A stretch of 64,000 nt of DNA from Pseudomonadota bacterium (GCA_023389055.1 JAEWFA010000016.1:70757-134756), one strand, 5' to 3'; counted from the first letter of the stretch, positions 17,615 through 26,900 are shown. Notes: generated from the letters alone by a model not told the origin. Program-made: numbers and translations.

Positions 17615-20569
17615 ATGCTCATTCCGTCGCCGCTCTATCGCCGAGCGGAGCGAGCACTTTCTCATCTCAACATTCTCGCGGCTATTCTCGTGATCGTCAT
17701 CGCGACGATCGCCGTCGGCTACGTCGTCGCTAATAGCGAGCGCAGCGTCACGCTGCCCGACGAGATCGGGTCGCTTCTCCCTGATCCGAGAAACGAATGG
17801 ACGCTTCCAGACGCGATTGATCACTTTAGGCAGGACGAATTCATTCCCTTAGAGAAAGGAGGAAGCCTCCCCTTTCGAACAATCTGGATACGCATCGCCC
17901 TCAAGGACCAGAGGATCGCACTCAACAACGAAGTCCTTGCTCTGAAATCGATCCGTGCCAAGCAAGCCGACTTCTGGTCGGTTACAAGTGAGGGAGGCCG
18001 CCCTGTGGCGGAAGCGCTCGACTGGGAAGCCACCAGGAGCGGCATATCCATCGCTTTGCCCCGAGCAGGTTCGAGCAGCTTCGAAATCTTCGCCCGAGTA
18101 GAACCCGATTCTATCAACAGAATCCAATTGTCTGTTGGATCCAAGAGTGACGTAACCGATCAGAACTTCAAATTCGAGCGAACAGGAGGTTTGCTTCTCG
18201 GCGCGCTGTTGATGGTCGCTTTCTTCAGTATTGTCGTCGCGATCTTCAACCGCGACGCAATATTCTTCCTGTATGCTGCTTGGCTGCTTACGACGCTACG
18301 CGTTGCTGCCTATAATGGAGATTGGGATCCATATTGGTTGTCGATTCCTATTGCCGGTCAATCACTGCAACTGTTTCTTAGACTCTCTTACATTATTCAT
18401 AGTCTTATTTCCCTCGCGTTATTCCAGGCACTTTTTGTCAAAGAACTTCGCGCGAACAATCTCCAGAATCTGATAGTTCTTCTTCAAATCTTGACAGCGG
18501 CGATGTGTTTGCCAACGCTGCTTCTCGATGCCACCGGATCTCTCAAAAGTTTGTGGGCGCTGAGCGCAGTAACGATTGTTGCGGGCTTCTATGTTTTGAT
18601 CAAACTCGCGATAAAGGCCCCGTCCAAGGAACTGCTTTGGTATATCGGCTCTTGGACCGTGACCCTTCTGGGCTCTATCGCCCAAATTGCCTTTTCCTTC
18701 GGATTCGACCAGAGCATCCTGGATGTGGCGAATAGCCAAACCACCGCAGTGGGCTCCGCCTTAATGCTCGGCGTGACTCTCGCGCAGCGGATGAACACCG
18801 AGAGGCAAGCCCGAATCGCCGCGCAGAATAGCGCGATCACGGCCCTTCAACGCTTCCGGCAGAACTACAACTCGACGCCCGCCGGCATATTTTCGATGAA
18901 GCTCGACGGAACGCTGTTGGAGCACAACCCGACGTTCGGGTCGATGTTCGTCGTGGATGGCAGGCGCGGATCGAAAGTGGGAACGAACTGGTCGATGCTC
19001 CTCAGCCGCGATGCCTTCCAGCGAGTCTGCGAGCAGGCGAACGGCAGCCAGATGATGGACGAGGAGATGGCGGTTCGAAGGATCGGCGACAAGAAGCGCT
19101 GGTTCCATATCCGGGCCGTGCGCAAGGCGGACCGTTACGAGGGCTGGATCGAAGACATATCGGCGCGCAAGGAAGCCGAGGATCAGCTGAAGTTTCTCGT
19201 GCATCACGATTCGCTCACCGGCTTGCTGAATCGTCGAGGCTTCGAGGCCGAGTTGCTGAGGGCGACGCGCGCGGCTGGGACGCGCGTGATCTGCCTGGCA
19301 TACGTGGACCTCGATCGGTTCAAGCTCGTGAACGATCTGTTCGGGCATGCAGCCGGCGACCAGATCCTGCGTCAGATGTCGGCCCGCATGCGCGAGGTCA
19401 TCGCGCCGCCCAATGTTCCGGCGCGTGTGGGCGGTGACGAGTTCGTCGTCGTCATCGACTCGCTGCCGCTGGAGGAGGCGCGTGCGTTGTGCGAGAAGCT
19501 TCGAGTCGCGCTGAGCGATCGCGCCTACCACTACCAGGACAAGGCGTTCAGCGTCACGGCGAGCATCGGCCTCATTCGCGTGCTGGAGGGCATGCGGCCC
19601 GCCGATGCGCTCACCGCGAGCGATCGGGCCTGTGCGGAAGCGAAGCGCCTGGGCGGCAGTTCGGTCATTTCCTTCGATTCCAGCAGCAGCGAGCTGATGG
19701 ACTATCTGGAGGAGATCAAGCTCGTCGCCGGAATGAAGGAGCGGCTGCCCGTCGAGAACTTCTTCACGCAATTGCAGCCGATCGTATCGCTGCGCAACCC
19801 GCGCTCAAGCCTGTGCTACGAGGTCCTCATTCGCATGCGGGACGCATCCGGGGCCGTGATGCCGCCGTCCCGATTCATTCCCGCGGCGGAGCGGAACGGG
19901 TTGATGACGCAGATCGACCGCTGGGTGCTGCGCAGCACCCTCGAATGGCTGGACGCACAACCGGCGCATCGCAACGATGTCGACTTCTGCACCATCAACC
20001 TGAGCGGCGCCTCGTTGAACGACGAGAAGTTCCTGCAGGACACGATCGCGCTGATCCGTGACCACTCGCACTCCACACGCAAGATCTGCTTCGAGATCAC
20101 GGAGAGCGTTGCGCTGTACGACCTGAACACGACGCGGCGATTCGTCGACACGGTGAAATCCTTCGGCGCGATGGTCGCGCTCGACGATTTCGGTGCCGGC
20201 TACACGTCGTTCAGCTATCTCAAGGAACTGCCCGCCGACCTGGTGAAGATCGACGGAAACTTCATCCGCGACGTGAACTCCAACCCGGCCAACTTCGCGA
20301 TCACCCGCGCCGTCGTCGAGCTCGCGCACGAACTGGGCATGGGATGCGTTGCCGAGTGGGCGGAGAACGCCGAGATCGTTCGCTCGCTCATCCAGCTCCG
20401 CATCGACTACGCGCAGGGCTACGGACTGTGTCGACCGATCGAGCGCGAGCGCCTCCTCACGGTTTCGAACAGCGCCGCGCTGATCGGCGACATCGCCACG
20501 GCCGACCTGGTCTTCGGACGAGGCGCGACAGCGGTCGAATCGGTTTGGGGCGCGGCACTGCCGATCTGA
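17615..20569 (+). CDS. 7TM sensor PAS-GGDEF-EAL cyclic-di-GMP protein
   Basis: About 984 residues. The order is a membrane anchor near the N-terminus, a periplasmic region of about 150 residues, a seven-helix membrane block (roughly residues 185-400, 7TMR-DISM-like), a short coiled stretch, a PAS domain (about 420-525), GGDEF and EAL. The diguanylate cyclase motif RVGGDEF is intact (near residue 607). In the phosphodiesterase domain the EAL signature reads EVL (CYEVLIRM), while DDFGAGYTSFSYL, ITES and KIDGNFI are kept, so hydrolysis remains plausible. ATG 17615 has the better ribosome-binding site (GGAAGG); ATG 17603 is the alternative. The 5' part to about 18780 is strikingly AT-richer than the catalytic part: the block 18361-18420 is about 37% GC, and 19321-19380 is 60%. 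Confidence 0.9.
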   Translation: MLIPSPLYRRAERALSHLNILAAILVIVIATIAVGYVVANSERSVTLPDEIGSLLPDPRNEWTLPDAIDHFRQDEFIPLEKGGSLPFRTIWIRIALKDQRIALNNEVLALKSIRAKQADFWSVTSEGGRPVAEALDWEATRSGISIALPRAGSSSFEIFARVEPDSINRIQLSVGSKSDVTDQNFKFERTGGLLLGALLMVAFFSIVVAIFNRDAIFFLYAAWLLTTLRVAAYNGDWDPYWLSIPIAGQSLQLFLRLSYIIHSLISLALFQALFVKELRANNLQNLIVLLQILTAAMCLPTLLLDATGSLKSLWALSAVTIVAGFYVLIKLAIKAPSKELLWYIGSWTVTLLGSIAQIAFSFGFDQSILDVANSQTTAVGSALMLGVTLAQRMNTERQARIAAQNSAITALQRFRQNYNSTPAGIFSMKLDGTLLEHNPTFGSMFVVDGRRGSKVGTNWSMLLSRDAFQRVCEQANGSQMMDEEMAVRRIGDKKRWFHIRAVRKADRYEGWIEDISARKEAEDQLKFLVHHDSLTGLLNRRGFEAELLRATRAAGTRVICLAYVDLDRFKLVNDLFGHAAGDQILRQMSARMREVIAPPNVPARVGGDEFVVVIDSLPLEEARALCEKLRVALSDRAYHYQDKAFSVTASIGLIRVLEGMRPADALTASDRACAEAKRLGGSSVISFDSSSSELMDYLEEIKLVAGMKERLPVENFFTQLQPIVSLRNPRSSLCYEVLIRMRDASGAVMPPSRFIPAAERNGLMTQIDRWVLRSTLEWLDAQPAHRNDVDFCTINLSGASLNDEKFLQDTIALIRDHSHSTRKICFEITESVALYDLNTTRRFVDTVKSFGAMVALDDFGAGYTSFSYLKELPADLVKIDGNFIRDVNSNPANFAITRAVVELAHELGMGCVAEWAENAEIVRSLIQLRIDYAQGYGLCRPIERERLLTVSNSAALIGDIATADLVFGRGATAVESVWGAALPI

Positions 20570-20665
20570 TCTGCGCGCTCTCGAGCGCCTGCCTCAAGCG
20601 CAGGAGCGCCGCAACGAGCGTTTATGATTCAGCGCTGCAGCCCGATGTTCCGGGCCGGAGAGCGC

Positions 20666-22960
20666 ATGTCGAGCATTCGATACCAGAGGGACGACCAAGG
20701 CATCGTCACGCTTGTTCTCGACGCACCGGATCAGTCGGTGAACACGATGGACGCGGCGTTTCGCGAGGACCTCGCCGCGATCGTCGGCCGCCTCGAAGCG
20801 GAAAGCGAAGGCCTGCGCGGCGTCGTCCTGACGTCGGCGAAACGAACGTTCTTCGCGGGCGGGGACCTGCGTTCCCTCGTTGCCGTGCGACCGGAGGCAG
20901 CTGCCTCCTTCTTCGAGGAGGTCCAGGCGCTGAAAGCGTGCCTGCGCCGCCTGGAGCGACTGGGCAGGCCCGTGGTGGCGGCGATCAACGGAAGCGCGCT
21001 CGGCGGCGGGCTCGAGCTCGCCCTCGCCTGCCACGCGCGCGTCTGCCTCGCGGATGCGGCGATCGAGCTCGGTTTTCCGGAAGTCACGCTCGGTTTGATG
21101 CCGGGCGCCGGCGGCACCGTGAAGCTGGTGCGGCTGCTCGGGCTGCAGCAGGCGTTGCCGCTGCTCACCGAAGGCCGGCGCATCGGCCCCTCACGCGCGC
21201 TGGAACTCGGGCTCGTCGACGCGATTGCGCGCGACGCCGAGCAGCTGATGGAGCTCGCGCTGGCCTGGATCGATGCGCACCCCGACGCAAGGCAGCCCTG
21301 GGACGATCCGAAACACCGGATTCCAGGCGGGACGCCGTCGAGCCCTGCGGTTGCCGCGATGCTCGCCGTCGCTCCTGCGATGTTGCAGCACAAGACCCGC
21401 GGCAACTACCCGGCGCCGGAGGCGATCCTCGCGGCGAGCGTCGAAGGCGCCCAGGTGGACTTCGACACCGCCATGCGGATCGAGTCGCGCTACATGACCC
21501 GGCTGGTCGTCGGGCCGGTGGCGAAGAACATGATCGAAGCCCTGTTCTTCCAGGCAAACGAGATCCGCAACGGACGCAGCCGTCCGCAATCGAGTGAAAA
21601 ACGGCGAATCGCGCGTGCGGGCATCGTCGGTGCGGGAATGATGGGCGCAGGCATCGCATGGGCTTGTGCGAGCAAGGGCATCGAATGCGTACTGGTGGAT
21701 GTCGATGCGGCGAAGGCGCAGGCCGGCAAGGCGTACTCCGGAAGGATCCTCGCCGAGCGCGTCGGAAAGGGACGGATCTCTGCCGAGGATGCGCAGCGAA
21801 TCCTGGCCCGTATCCATCCCACCGACTCGATCGCCGATCTCGCCGGCTGCGACCTGGTCGTCGAAGCGGTGTTCGAGAATCGGGAGCTGAAAGCCGAAGT
21901 GACGCAGGCGATCGAGAAGATCGTCGCAGAGTCCGCGATCATCGCGTCGAACACGTCGACGCTGCCCATCAGCGGCCTCGCCGGCGCCTGCTCGCAGCCG
22001 CAGCGATTCATCGGCCTGCATTTCTTCTCGCCGGTGGAACGGATGCCGCTCGTGGAGATCATTCGCGGGAACCATTCGTCCACCGATACCGCCGCGGCCG
22101 CATGGGACTTCGCCGTGCAACTCGGCAAGACGCCGATCGTCGTCAACGACGGGCGCGGCTTCTATACGAGCCGCGTCTTCGGCACTTATGTGAACGAAGG
22201 CATGGCGCTGATCGGAGAAGGAGTGCCGGCCGCGCTGATCGAAAACGTCGCGATGCAGCTCGGCATGCCGGTCGGACCGCTTGCCGTTCTCGACGAGGTT
22301 TCCTTGAAGCTTGCCGACGACGTACTGCATCAGGAGCAGGCGGACGCCCGTCGCGGCGAAGTGCACGAGTCTGCGCATGGGGACGAGTCTGCGCATGGGC
22401 ACGATCACGAGCACGATCATGAGCACGATGGCGACCATCGACATGCGCATGCCCCCGGTCCGGGCACGCAGGCGAAGAGCCGACGGATTCCCGAAACCGC
22501 CGTCTACGTACTCGAGAAGATGGCGCACGGATATCGACGCATGGGTCGCGCGCACGGAGGCGGCTTCTACGAATACCCGGCCGAGGGCGAGAAGTTCCTG
22601 TGGGCCGGCTTGCAGGCGTTCGAACGCGCGAGGAGTGCCGTTCCAGTGCAGGATGTTCGCGACCGGCTGCTGTACGTGCAGGCGCTCGAGACGATCCGCT
22701 GCCTCGAGCAAGGCATCGTCGAAACGGCCCGTGACGCGAACATCGGCTCCATCTTCGGATGGGGCTTTCCGGCGTGGACCGGCGGCACGCTGAGATTCGT
22801 GGATCACGTCGGTGCGCAACGTTTCGTCGAGCGCGCGCGCGAGCTCGCCCGAAACTACGGCGAACGCTTCGAACCTCCGGCGCTGCTCGTGGATCGCGCC
22901 GAGAACGGCGAGCCCCTCGGCACCGCACCCGCTTCCGAAGCAAACGCTGCGACATCATGA
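20666..22960 (+). CDS. Bifunctional enoyl-CoA hydratase/3-hydroxyacyl-CoA dehydrogenase, FadB/FadJ-type
   Basis: 764-residue fusion catalysing hydration of enoyl-CoA and NAD-dependent oxidation of 3-hydroxyacyl-CoA. The N-terminal crotonase domain has oxyanion-hole segments (RTFFAGGDL, NGSALGGGLELALAC) and FPEVTLGLMPGAGGT. The Rossmann motif GAGMMGAGIAW starts near residue 322. HFFSPVERMPLVEII supplies the catalytic dehydrogenase His, and GFYTSRVFGTYVNEG follows. A histidine/aspartate-rich insert at about residues 566-598 interrupts the C-terminal domain and is unusual for the family. I start at ATG 20666 (MSSIRYQRDD, preceded by CCGGAGAG); an upstream in-frame ATG at 20624 is less likely. 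The stop overlaps the next gene (ATGA). No separate thiolase gene follows; the one at 13259 could serve. Confidence 0.9.
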   Translation: MSSIRYQRDDQGIVTLVLDAPDQSVNTMDAAFREDLAAIVGRLEAESEGLRGVVLTSAKRTFFAGGDLRSLVAVRPEAAASFFEEVQALKACLRRLERLGRPVVAAINGSALGGGLELALACHARVCLADAAIELGFPEVTLGLMPGAGGTVKLVRLLGLQQALPLLTEGRRIGPSRALELGLVDAIARDAEQLMELALAWIDAHPDARQPWDDPKHRIPGGTPSSPAVAAMLAVAPAMLQHKTRGNYPAPEAILAASVEGAQVDFDTAMRIESRYMTRLVVGPVAKNMIEALFFQANEIRNGRSRPQSSEKRRIARAGIVGAGMMGAGIAWACASKGIECVLVDVDAAKAQAGKAYSGRILAERVGKGRISAEDAQRILARIHPTDSIADLAGCDLVVEAVFENRELKAEVTQAIEKIVAESAIIASNTSTLPISGLAGACSQPQRFIGLHFFSPVERMPLVEIIRGNHSSTDTAAAAWDFAVQLGKTPIVVNDGRGFYTSRVFGTYVNEGMALIGEGVPAALIENVAMQLGMPVGPLAVLDEVSLKLADDVLHQEQADARRGEVHESAHGDESAHGHDHEHDHEHDGDHRHAHAPGPGTQAKSRRIPETAVYVLEKMAHGYRRMGRAHGGGFYEYPAEGEKFLWAGLQAFERARSAVPVQDVRDRLLYVQALETIRCLEQGIVETARDANIGSIFGWGFPAWTGGTLRFVDHVGAQRFVERARELARNYGERFEPPALLVDRAENGEPLGTAPASEANAATS
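22367..22429 (+). repeat. Tandem 18-base duplication and His/Asp/Glu codon repeat inside fadB-like gene
   Basis: The 15-base string GAGTCTGCGCATGGG occurs at 22367-22381 and again at 22385-22399, an 18-base period encoding Glu-Ser-Ala-His-Gly-Asp/His. A run of alternating His codons with Asp or Glu follows, to 22429. The repeat stays in frame and extends a surface loop of the dehydrogenase. It looks like a replication-slippage expansion. Confidence 0.8.
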
Positions 22961-24603
22961 CGGTGCGCGCGCACAAACGCCTGTACGACTGGCACGAACC
23001 CGTCGCGCCGCGGCCGGCGGCGACGATCCTGCTCCTGCGCGACGCCGAACAGGGGCCGGAGGTGCTGATGACGCGCCGCTCGATGAAGGCGAGCTTCGCG
23101 CCCGGCGCCTACGTCTTTCCCGGCGGCGTGGTCGATGCCGCGGACTCGGCTGCGCTCGATCGCGGGCTTGCCCATGTGCGCGAAGACCAGGCGCCGGAGA
23201 TCGTCTCTTACGCGACGGCGGCCCTGCGCGAGGCGTTCGAGGAGCTCGGCATACTGCTCGCTCGCGGCGCCGGCGACGATCGCGATTTGGCGCGCGTCGC
23301 CGCGCAACTCGGCCAGCACCGCGGCGAGAACCTCTTCGACCAGCTTGCAGCGCACGGCCTTCGACTGGCGCTCGACGAGGTGCACTGGTTCAGCCACTGG
23401 ATCACCGATCGCGACCTGCCCAAGCGTTTCGACGCGCGCTTCTTCGTCGCCCGCATGCCTGCCCATCAGCAGCCCATCGCCGACGAAGGCGAGCAGTTCG
23501 AGCCGATCTGGGTGAATCCCGCCGCCGGGCTCGAGCGACACGAGCGCGGCGAGTTCAACATCATTTTTCCGACGATCCGCACGCTGCGCCAGCTCTCCGC
23601 ATTCGGCAGCACCGATGAGATCCTCGAGCGGACGCGCAAGCAGAAGCGGGTCTGGATCTCGTGCCCGCGCGCCGGCTGGTTGCGTGGGCAGCTCGAGCGC
23701 TTCAGCGAGGACGAGCTGCCGTACGGCGAGCTCGAGCTCGTCACACCGGACGGCCGCGCCGAGCACAGCCTCGACTGGCAGTCGGAGCGAGTCGTGCCGC
23801 TGCTGCGGCACGTGCACCGGCTCACCGCACCGAATCCCGGCCGCATGACCGGTCCCGGCACGAACACGTACCTGATCGGCGAGCCGGGCGACTGGCTGGT
23901 CGTCGATCCCGGGCCCGATGACGAAGGCCACGTGCAGCGCATCCTCGACTTCGTCGGCGACGGGCTGAAGACGATCGTCTGCACGCACGGTCACCCGGAT
24001 CACCTGCCCGGCGCAAGGCCGCTGCAGCAACGCACCGGAGCGCCGGTCCTGGGACGCGCCAGCGGCGACGCCTTCGCGCCCGAGTGGGCATTCCGGCCCG
24101 ACCGGGAACTCGAGGACGGCGAGCGGCTGCGCGTAGGTGATTCGACGCTGCGCGTGCTGCACACCCCCGGGCATGCGGAGCACCACGTCTGCCTGCTGCT
24201 CGAGGAGGACGGACTGCTGTTCTCGGGCGATCACATCCTGAACGGCTCGACCACCGTGATCGATCCGCCGGATGGGGACATGCGCGCCTACGTCGACTCG
24301 CTCGGTCGGCTCGCACGCGAACCCTTCGAGTTCATCCTGCCCGCGCACGGCCACGTCATTGCGCGCGGCAAGACCGAAGTGGCTCGATTGATCGCGCATC
24401 GCATGGCGCGCGAGGCGAAGGTCGTCGACGCATTGCAGCGCACCGGCGGCGGCACGCTGGACGAACTGGTGCCCTTTGCCTACGACGACGTCGACCCGAT
24501 CCTGTATCCGGTGGCGAAACGCTCGCTCACGGCTCACCTTCTGAAGCTGCGCGACGAGCAGCGCGCCGCAGAGGACGCCGGCGGACGCTGGCAGTCTTCT
24601 TGA
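22957..24603 (+). CDS. NUDIX hydrolase/metallo-beta-lactamase-fold fusion protein
   Basis: 548 residues in two parts. Residues about 18-260 form a NUDIX domain: PGGVVDAAD is followed, after an insertion, by the catalytic helix REAFEELG (residues 91-98). This split Nudix box resembles the NUDT19/coenzyme A diphosphatase-like group. Residues about 290-520 form a metallo-beta-lactamase-like hydrolase resembling LACTB2: NPGRMTGPGTNTYLIG, the metal motif THGHPDH (343-349), HTPGHAEHHVCL, and FSGDHILNGSTTVIDPP. The overlap with the fadB-like stop (ATGA) points to a role in acyl-CoA or CoA-derivative turnover, for example pruning CoA esters and hydrolysing a thioester. That role is inference. A ribonuclease-like activity of the second domain is the alternative. 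Confidence 0.82.
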   Translation: MTVRAHKRLYDWHEPVAPRPAATILLLRDAEQGPEVLMTRRSMKASFAPGAYVFPGGVVDAADSAALDRGLAHVREDQAPEIVSYATAALREAFEELGILLARGAGDDRDLARVAAQLGQHRGENLFDQLAAHGLRLALDEVHWFSHWITDRDLPKRFDARFFVARMPAHQQPIADEGEQFEPIWVNPAAGLERHERGEFNIIFPTIRTLRQLSAFGSTDEILERTRKQKRVWISCPRAGWLRGQLERFSEDELPYGELELVTPDGRAEHSLDWQSERVVPLLRHVHRLTAPNPGRMTGPGTNTYLIGEPGDWLVVDPGPDDEGHVQRILDFVGDGLKTIVCTHGHPDHLPGARPLQQRTGAPVLGRASGDAFAPEWAFRPDRELEDGERLRVGDSTLRVLHTPGHAEHHVCLLLEEDGLLFSGDHILNGSTTVIDPPDGDMRAYVDSLGRLAREPFEFILPAHGHVIARGKTEVARLIAHRMAREAKVVDALQRTGGGTLDELVPFAYDDVDPILYPVAKRSLTAHLLKLRDEQRAAEDAGGRWQSS

Positions 24604-24735
24604 GAACGGCGGCGAGTCGCGCCGCCGCGAATCAAGCCGGTCGTGAACCGAGCCCGCGGACCGACGTCGAGTGGCGCGGGCGGGTCGCAAGGGGCGGTCG
24701 CCCGCTCCTCGCGCGCCCGCTCAGGCGCCGCGCGC

Positions 24736-26874
24736 TCAGGCGCTCGCCTGGCCCGCCGCGGCAGACGCCGCGTCGTCGGCTGCGGCGGCCTTCATCGACA
24801 GGCGCAGCCGGCCCTTGTCGTCGGCCTCGATGACCTTCACGCGAACCGCCTGCCCTTCCTTCAGGTAGTCGGACACCTGGTTCACGCGCTCGTTGGCGAT
24901 CTGCGAGACGTGCAGCAGGCCGTCACGTCCGGGCATCACCTGGACGATCGCGCCGAAGTCGAGGATCTTCAGCACGGTGCCGTCGTAGATGCGGCCGATC
25001 TCGACTTCCGCGGTAAGGTCTTCGATGATCTTCTGCGCGCGCTTGGCCGCGTTGCCGTCTACCGCGGCGATCGTGATCGAGCCGTCGTCCTGGATGTCGA
25101 TCTGCGTGCCGGTGCTCTCGGTGATCTGCCGGATCGTCGCGCCGCCCTTGCCGATGACGTCGCGGATGCGCTCGGGGTTGATCTTCATCGTGTACATGCG
25201 CGGCGCGAAATCGGAGAGATCCTCGCGCGCGCCGCCGATTGCCTGCTGCATGAGCCCCAGGATGTGCATGCGGCCTTCGCGCGCCTGCGCGAGCGCGACC
25301 TGCATGATCTCCTTCGTGATGCCCTGGATCTTGATGTCCATCTGCAGCGCGGTGATGCCGGCGGTCGTTCCGGCCACCTTGAAGTCCATGTCACCGAGGT
25401 GGTCCTCGTCGCCGAGAATGTCGGTGAGCACGGCGAAACGGTTGCCTTCCTTGATCAGGCCCATCGCCACGCCTGCGACGTGCGAGCGGATCGGAACGCC
25501 GGCGTCCATCAGCGCCAGACACCCTCCGCAAACCGACGCCATCGACGACGAGCCGTTGGACTCGGTGATCTCCGAAACGACGCGCAGCGAGTACGCGAAC
25601 TCTTCGGCGGGCGGCAGCAACGGACGCAACGCACGCTTTGCCAGATTGCCGTGGCCTACCTCGCGGCGCTTGGGTGCGCCGAACCGGCCCGTCTCGCCCG
25701 TGGCGAAAGGCGGCATGTTGTAGTTGAACATGAACCGCTCGCGGTATTCGCCGTTGATCGCGTCGATGATCTGCTCGTCGCGCGAAGTACCCAGAGTGGC
25801 GACGACCATCGCCTGCGTCTCGCCGCGCGTGAACAGCGCCGAGCCGTGCGCACGCGGCAGCACGCTGGTGCGGATCGAGATCGGACGCACGGTGCGCGTA
25901 TCGCGACCGTCGATGCGAGGCTCGCCCGACAGGATCTGCTGTCGCACGATGCGCGCCTGCAGGTCGAACAGCATGTTCGAGACCGCGTTGACGTCGGGCG
26001 CCGGCTGGCCGGCGTCGACTGCCTCGGCCGTGACGCGCTCGATCGTCGCCTTCTCGATTTCACGGATGCGCGAGACGCGCTGCTGCTTGTTGTGAATTCC
26101 GTAGGCGGCGCGCATTTCCTCGCCGGCCAGCTCTTCGACTCGCAGGACGCGTGCGGTGTCCTTCGGCGCAGGCTGCCAGTCCCAGGCCGGCTTGCCCGCT
26201 TCCTCGACCAGCTCGTCGATGGCGCGAATGGCGGTCTGCATCTGCTCATGGCCGAACACGACCGCGCCGAGCATCACGTCTTCAGGCAACTCCTGCGCCT
26301 CGGACTCGACCATCAGCACGGCGGCATCGGTGCCGGCGATGACGAGGTCGAGCTTCGACGACTGCATCTGCGTGGTACTCGGGTTGAGCACGTACTGGCC
26401 GTCGATGTAGCCCACGCGCACCGCGCCGATCGGGCCGTCGAACGGGATGCCCGACAGCGCGAGTGCCGCCGACGAGCCGATCATCGCGGGAATCGCGCTG
26501 TCGACTTCGGGATTGCTCGACATCACGTGCACGATCACCTGGACCTCGTTGTAGAAGCCCTCCGGGAACAGCGGTCGGATCGGACGGTCGATCAGGCGGC
26601 AGGTGAGGATCTCGCGTTCGGTGGGACGCCCTTCCCGCTTGAAGAAGCCGCCGGGAATGCGCCCAGCCGCGTAGAACTTCTCGGTGTAATCGACCGTGAG
26701 CGGGAAGAAATCCTGCCCGGGCTTGGCGTTGCGTGCGCCGACGACGGTAGCGAGGATGACCGTATCGTCCATCGTGACGAGGGCCGATCCCGACGCCTGG
26801 CGTGCGACTTCACCCGTCTCGATGGTGACGGTGTTGGCGCCCCACTGAAACGTTCTTTTTGCGATTTCAAACAC
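24736..26874 (-). CDS. pnp: Polynucleotide phosphorylase
   Basis: Phosphorolytic 3'-5' exoribonuclease, a trimer and core of the RNA degradosome. 712 residues, matching the family length (about 711 in E. coli). Two RNase PH domains flank a helical domain: YTEKFYAAGRIPGGFFKREG and RREIGHG-type GAPKRREVGHG are recognisable, and the second core has SNGSSSMASVCGG and the acidic ILGDEDHLGDMDFKVAG. A KH domain (GKGGATIRQI) and an S1 domain (YDGTVLKILDFGAIV) follow. I start at GTG 26874 because AAAGGAAA lies just upstream and the encoded MFEIAKRTFQWG fits the family. An ATG 30 bases further up would add ten foreign residues. It lies downstream of rpsO, the usual arrangement. Confidence 0.96.
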   Translation of the reverse strand: MFEIAKRTFQWGANTVTIETGEVARQASGSALVTMDDTVILATVVGARNAKPGQDFFPLTVDYTEKFYAAGRIPGGFFKREGRPTEREILTCRLIDRPIRPLFPEGFYNEVQVIVHVMSSNPEVDSAIPAMIGSSAALALSGIPFDGPIGAVRVGYIDGQYVLNPSTTQMQSSKLDLVIAGTDAAVLMVESEAQELPEDVMLGAVVFGHEQMQTAIRAIDELVEEAGKPAWDWQPAPKDTARVLRVEELAGEEMRAAYGIHNKQQRVSRIREIEKATIERVTAEAVDAGQPAPDVNAVSNMLFDLQARIVRQQILSGEPRIDGRDTRTVRPISIRTSVLPRAHGSALFTRGETQAMVVATLGTSRDEQIIDAINGEYRERFMFNYNMPPFATGETGRFGAPKRREVGHGNLAKRALRPLLPPAEEFAYSLRVVSEITESNGSSSMASVCGGCLALMDAGVPIRSHVAGVAMGLIKEGNRFAVLTDILGDEDHLGDMDFKVAGTTAGITALQMDIKIQGITKEIMQVALAQAREGRMHILGLMQQAIGGAREDLSDFAPRMYTMKINPERIRDVIGKGGATIRQITESTGTQIDIQDDGSITIAAVDGNAAKRAQKIIEDLTAEVEIGRIYDGTVLKILDFGAIVQVMPGRDGLLHVSQIANERVNQVSDYLKEGQAVRVKVIEADDKGRLRLSMKAAAADDAASAAAGQASA

Positions 26875-26900
26875 TTGATTTCCTTTCGAGCAATGCAAAA

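Noticed and set aside
24607..24627. CGGCGGC/GCCGCCG inverted repeat after the NUDIX fusion gene as a terminator
   Set aside because: Only seven pairs, no T-run, in a region where GC-rich inverted repeats arise by chance; not listed as a feature.
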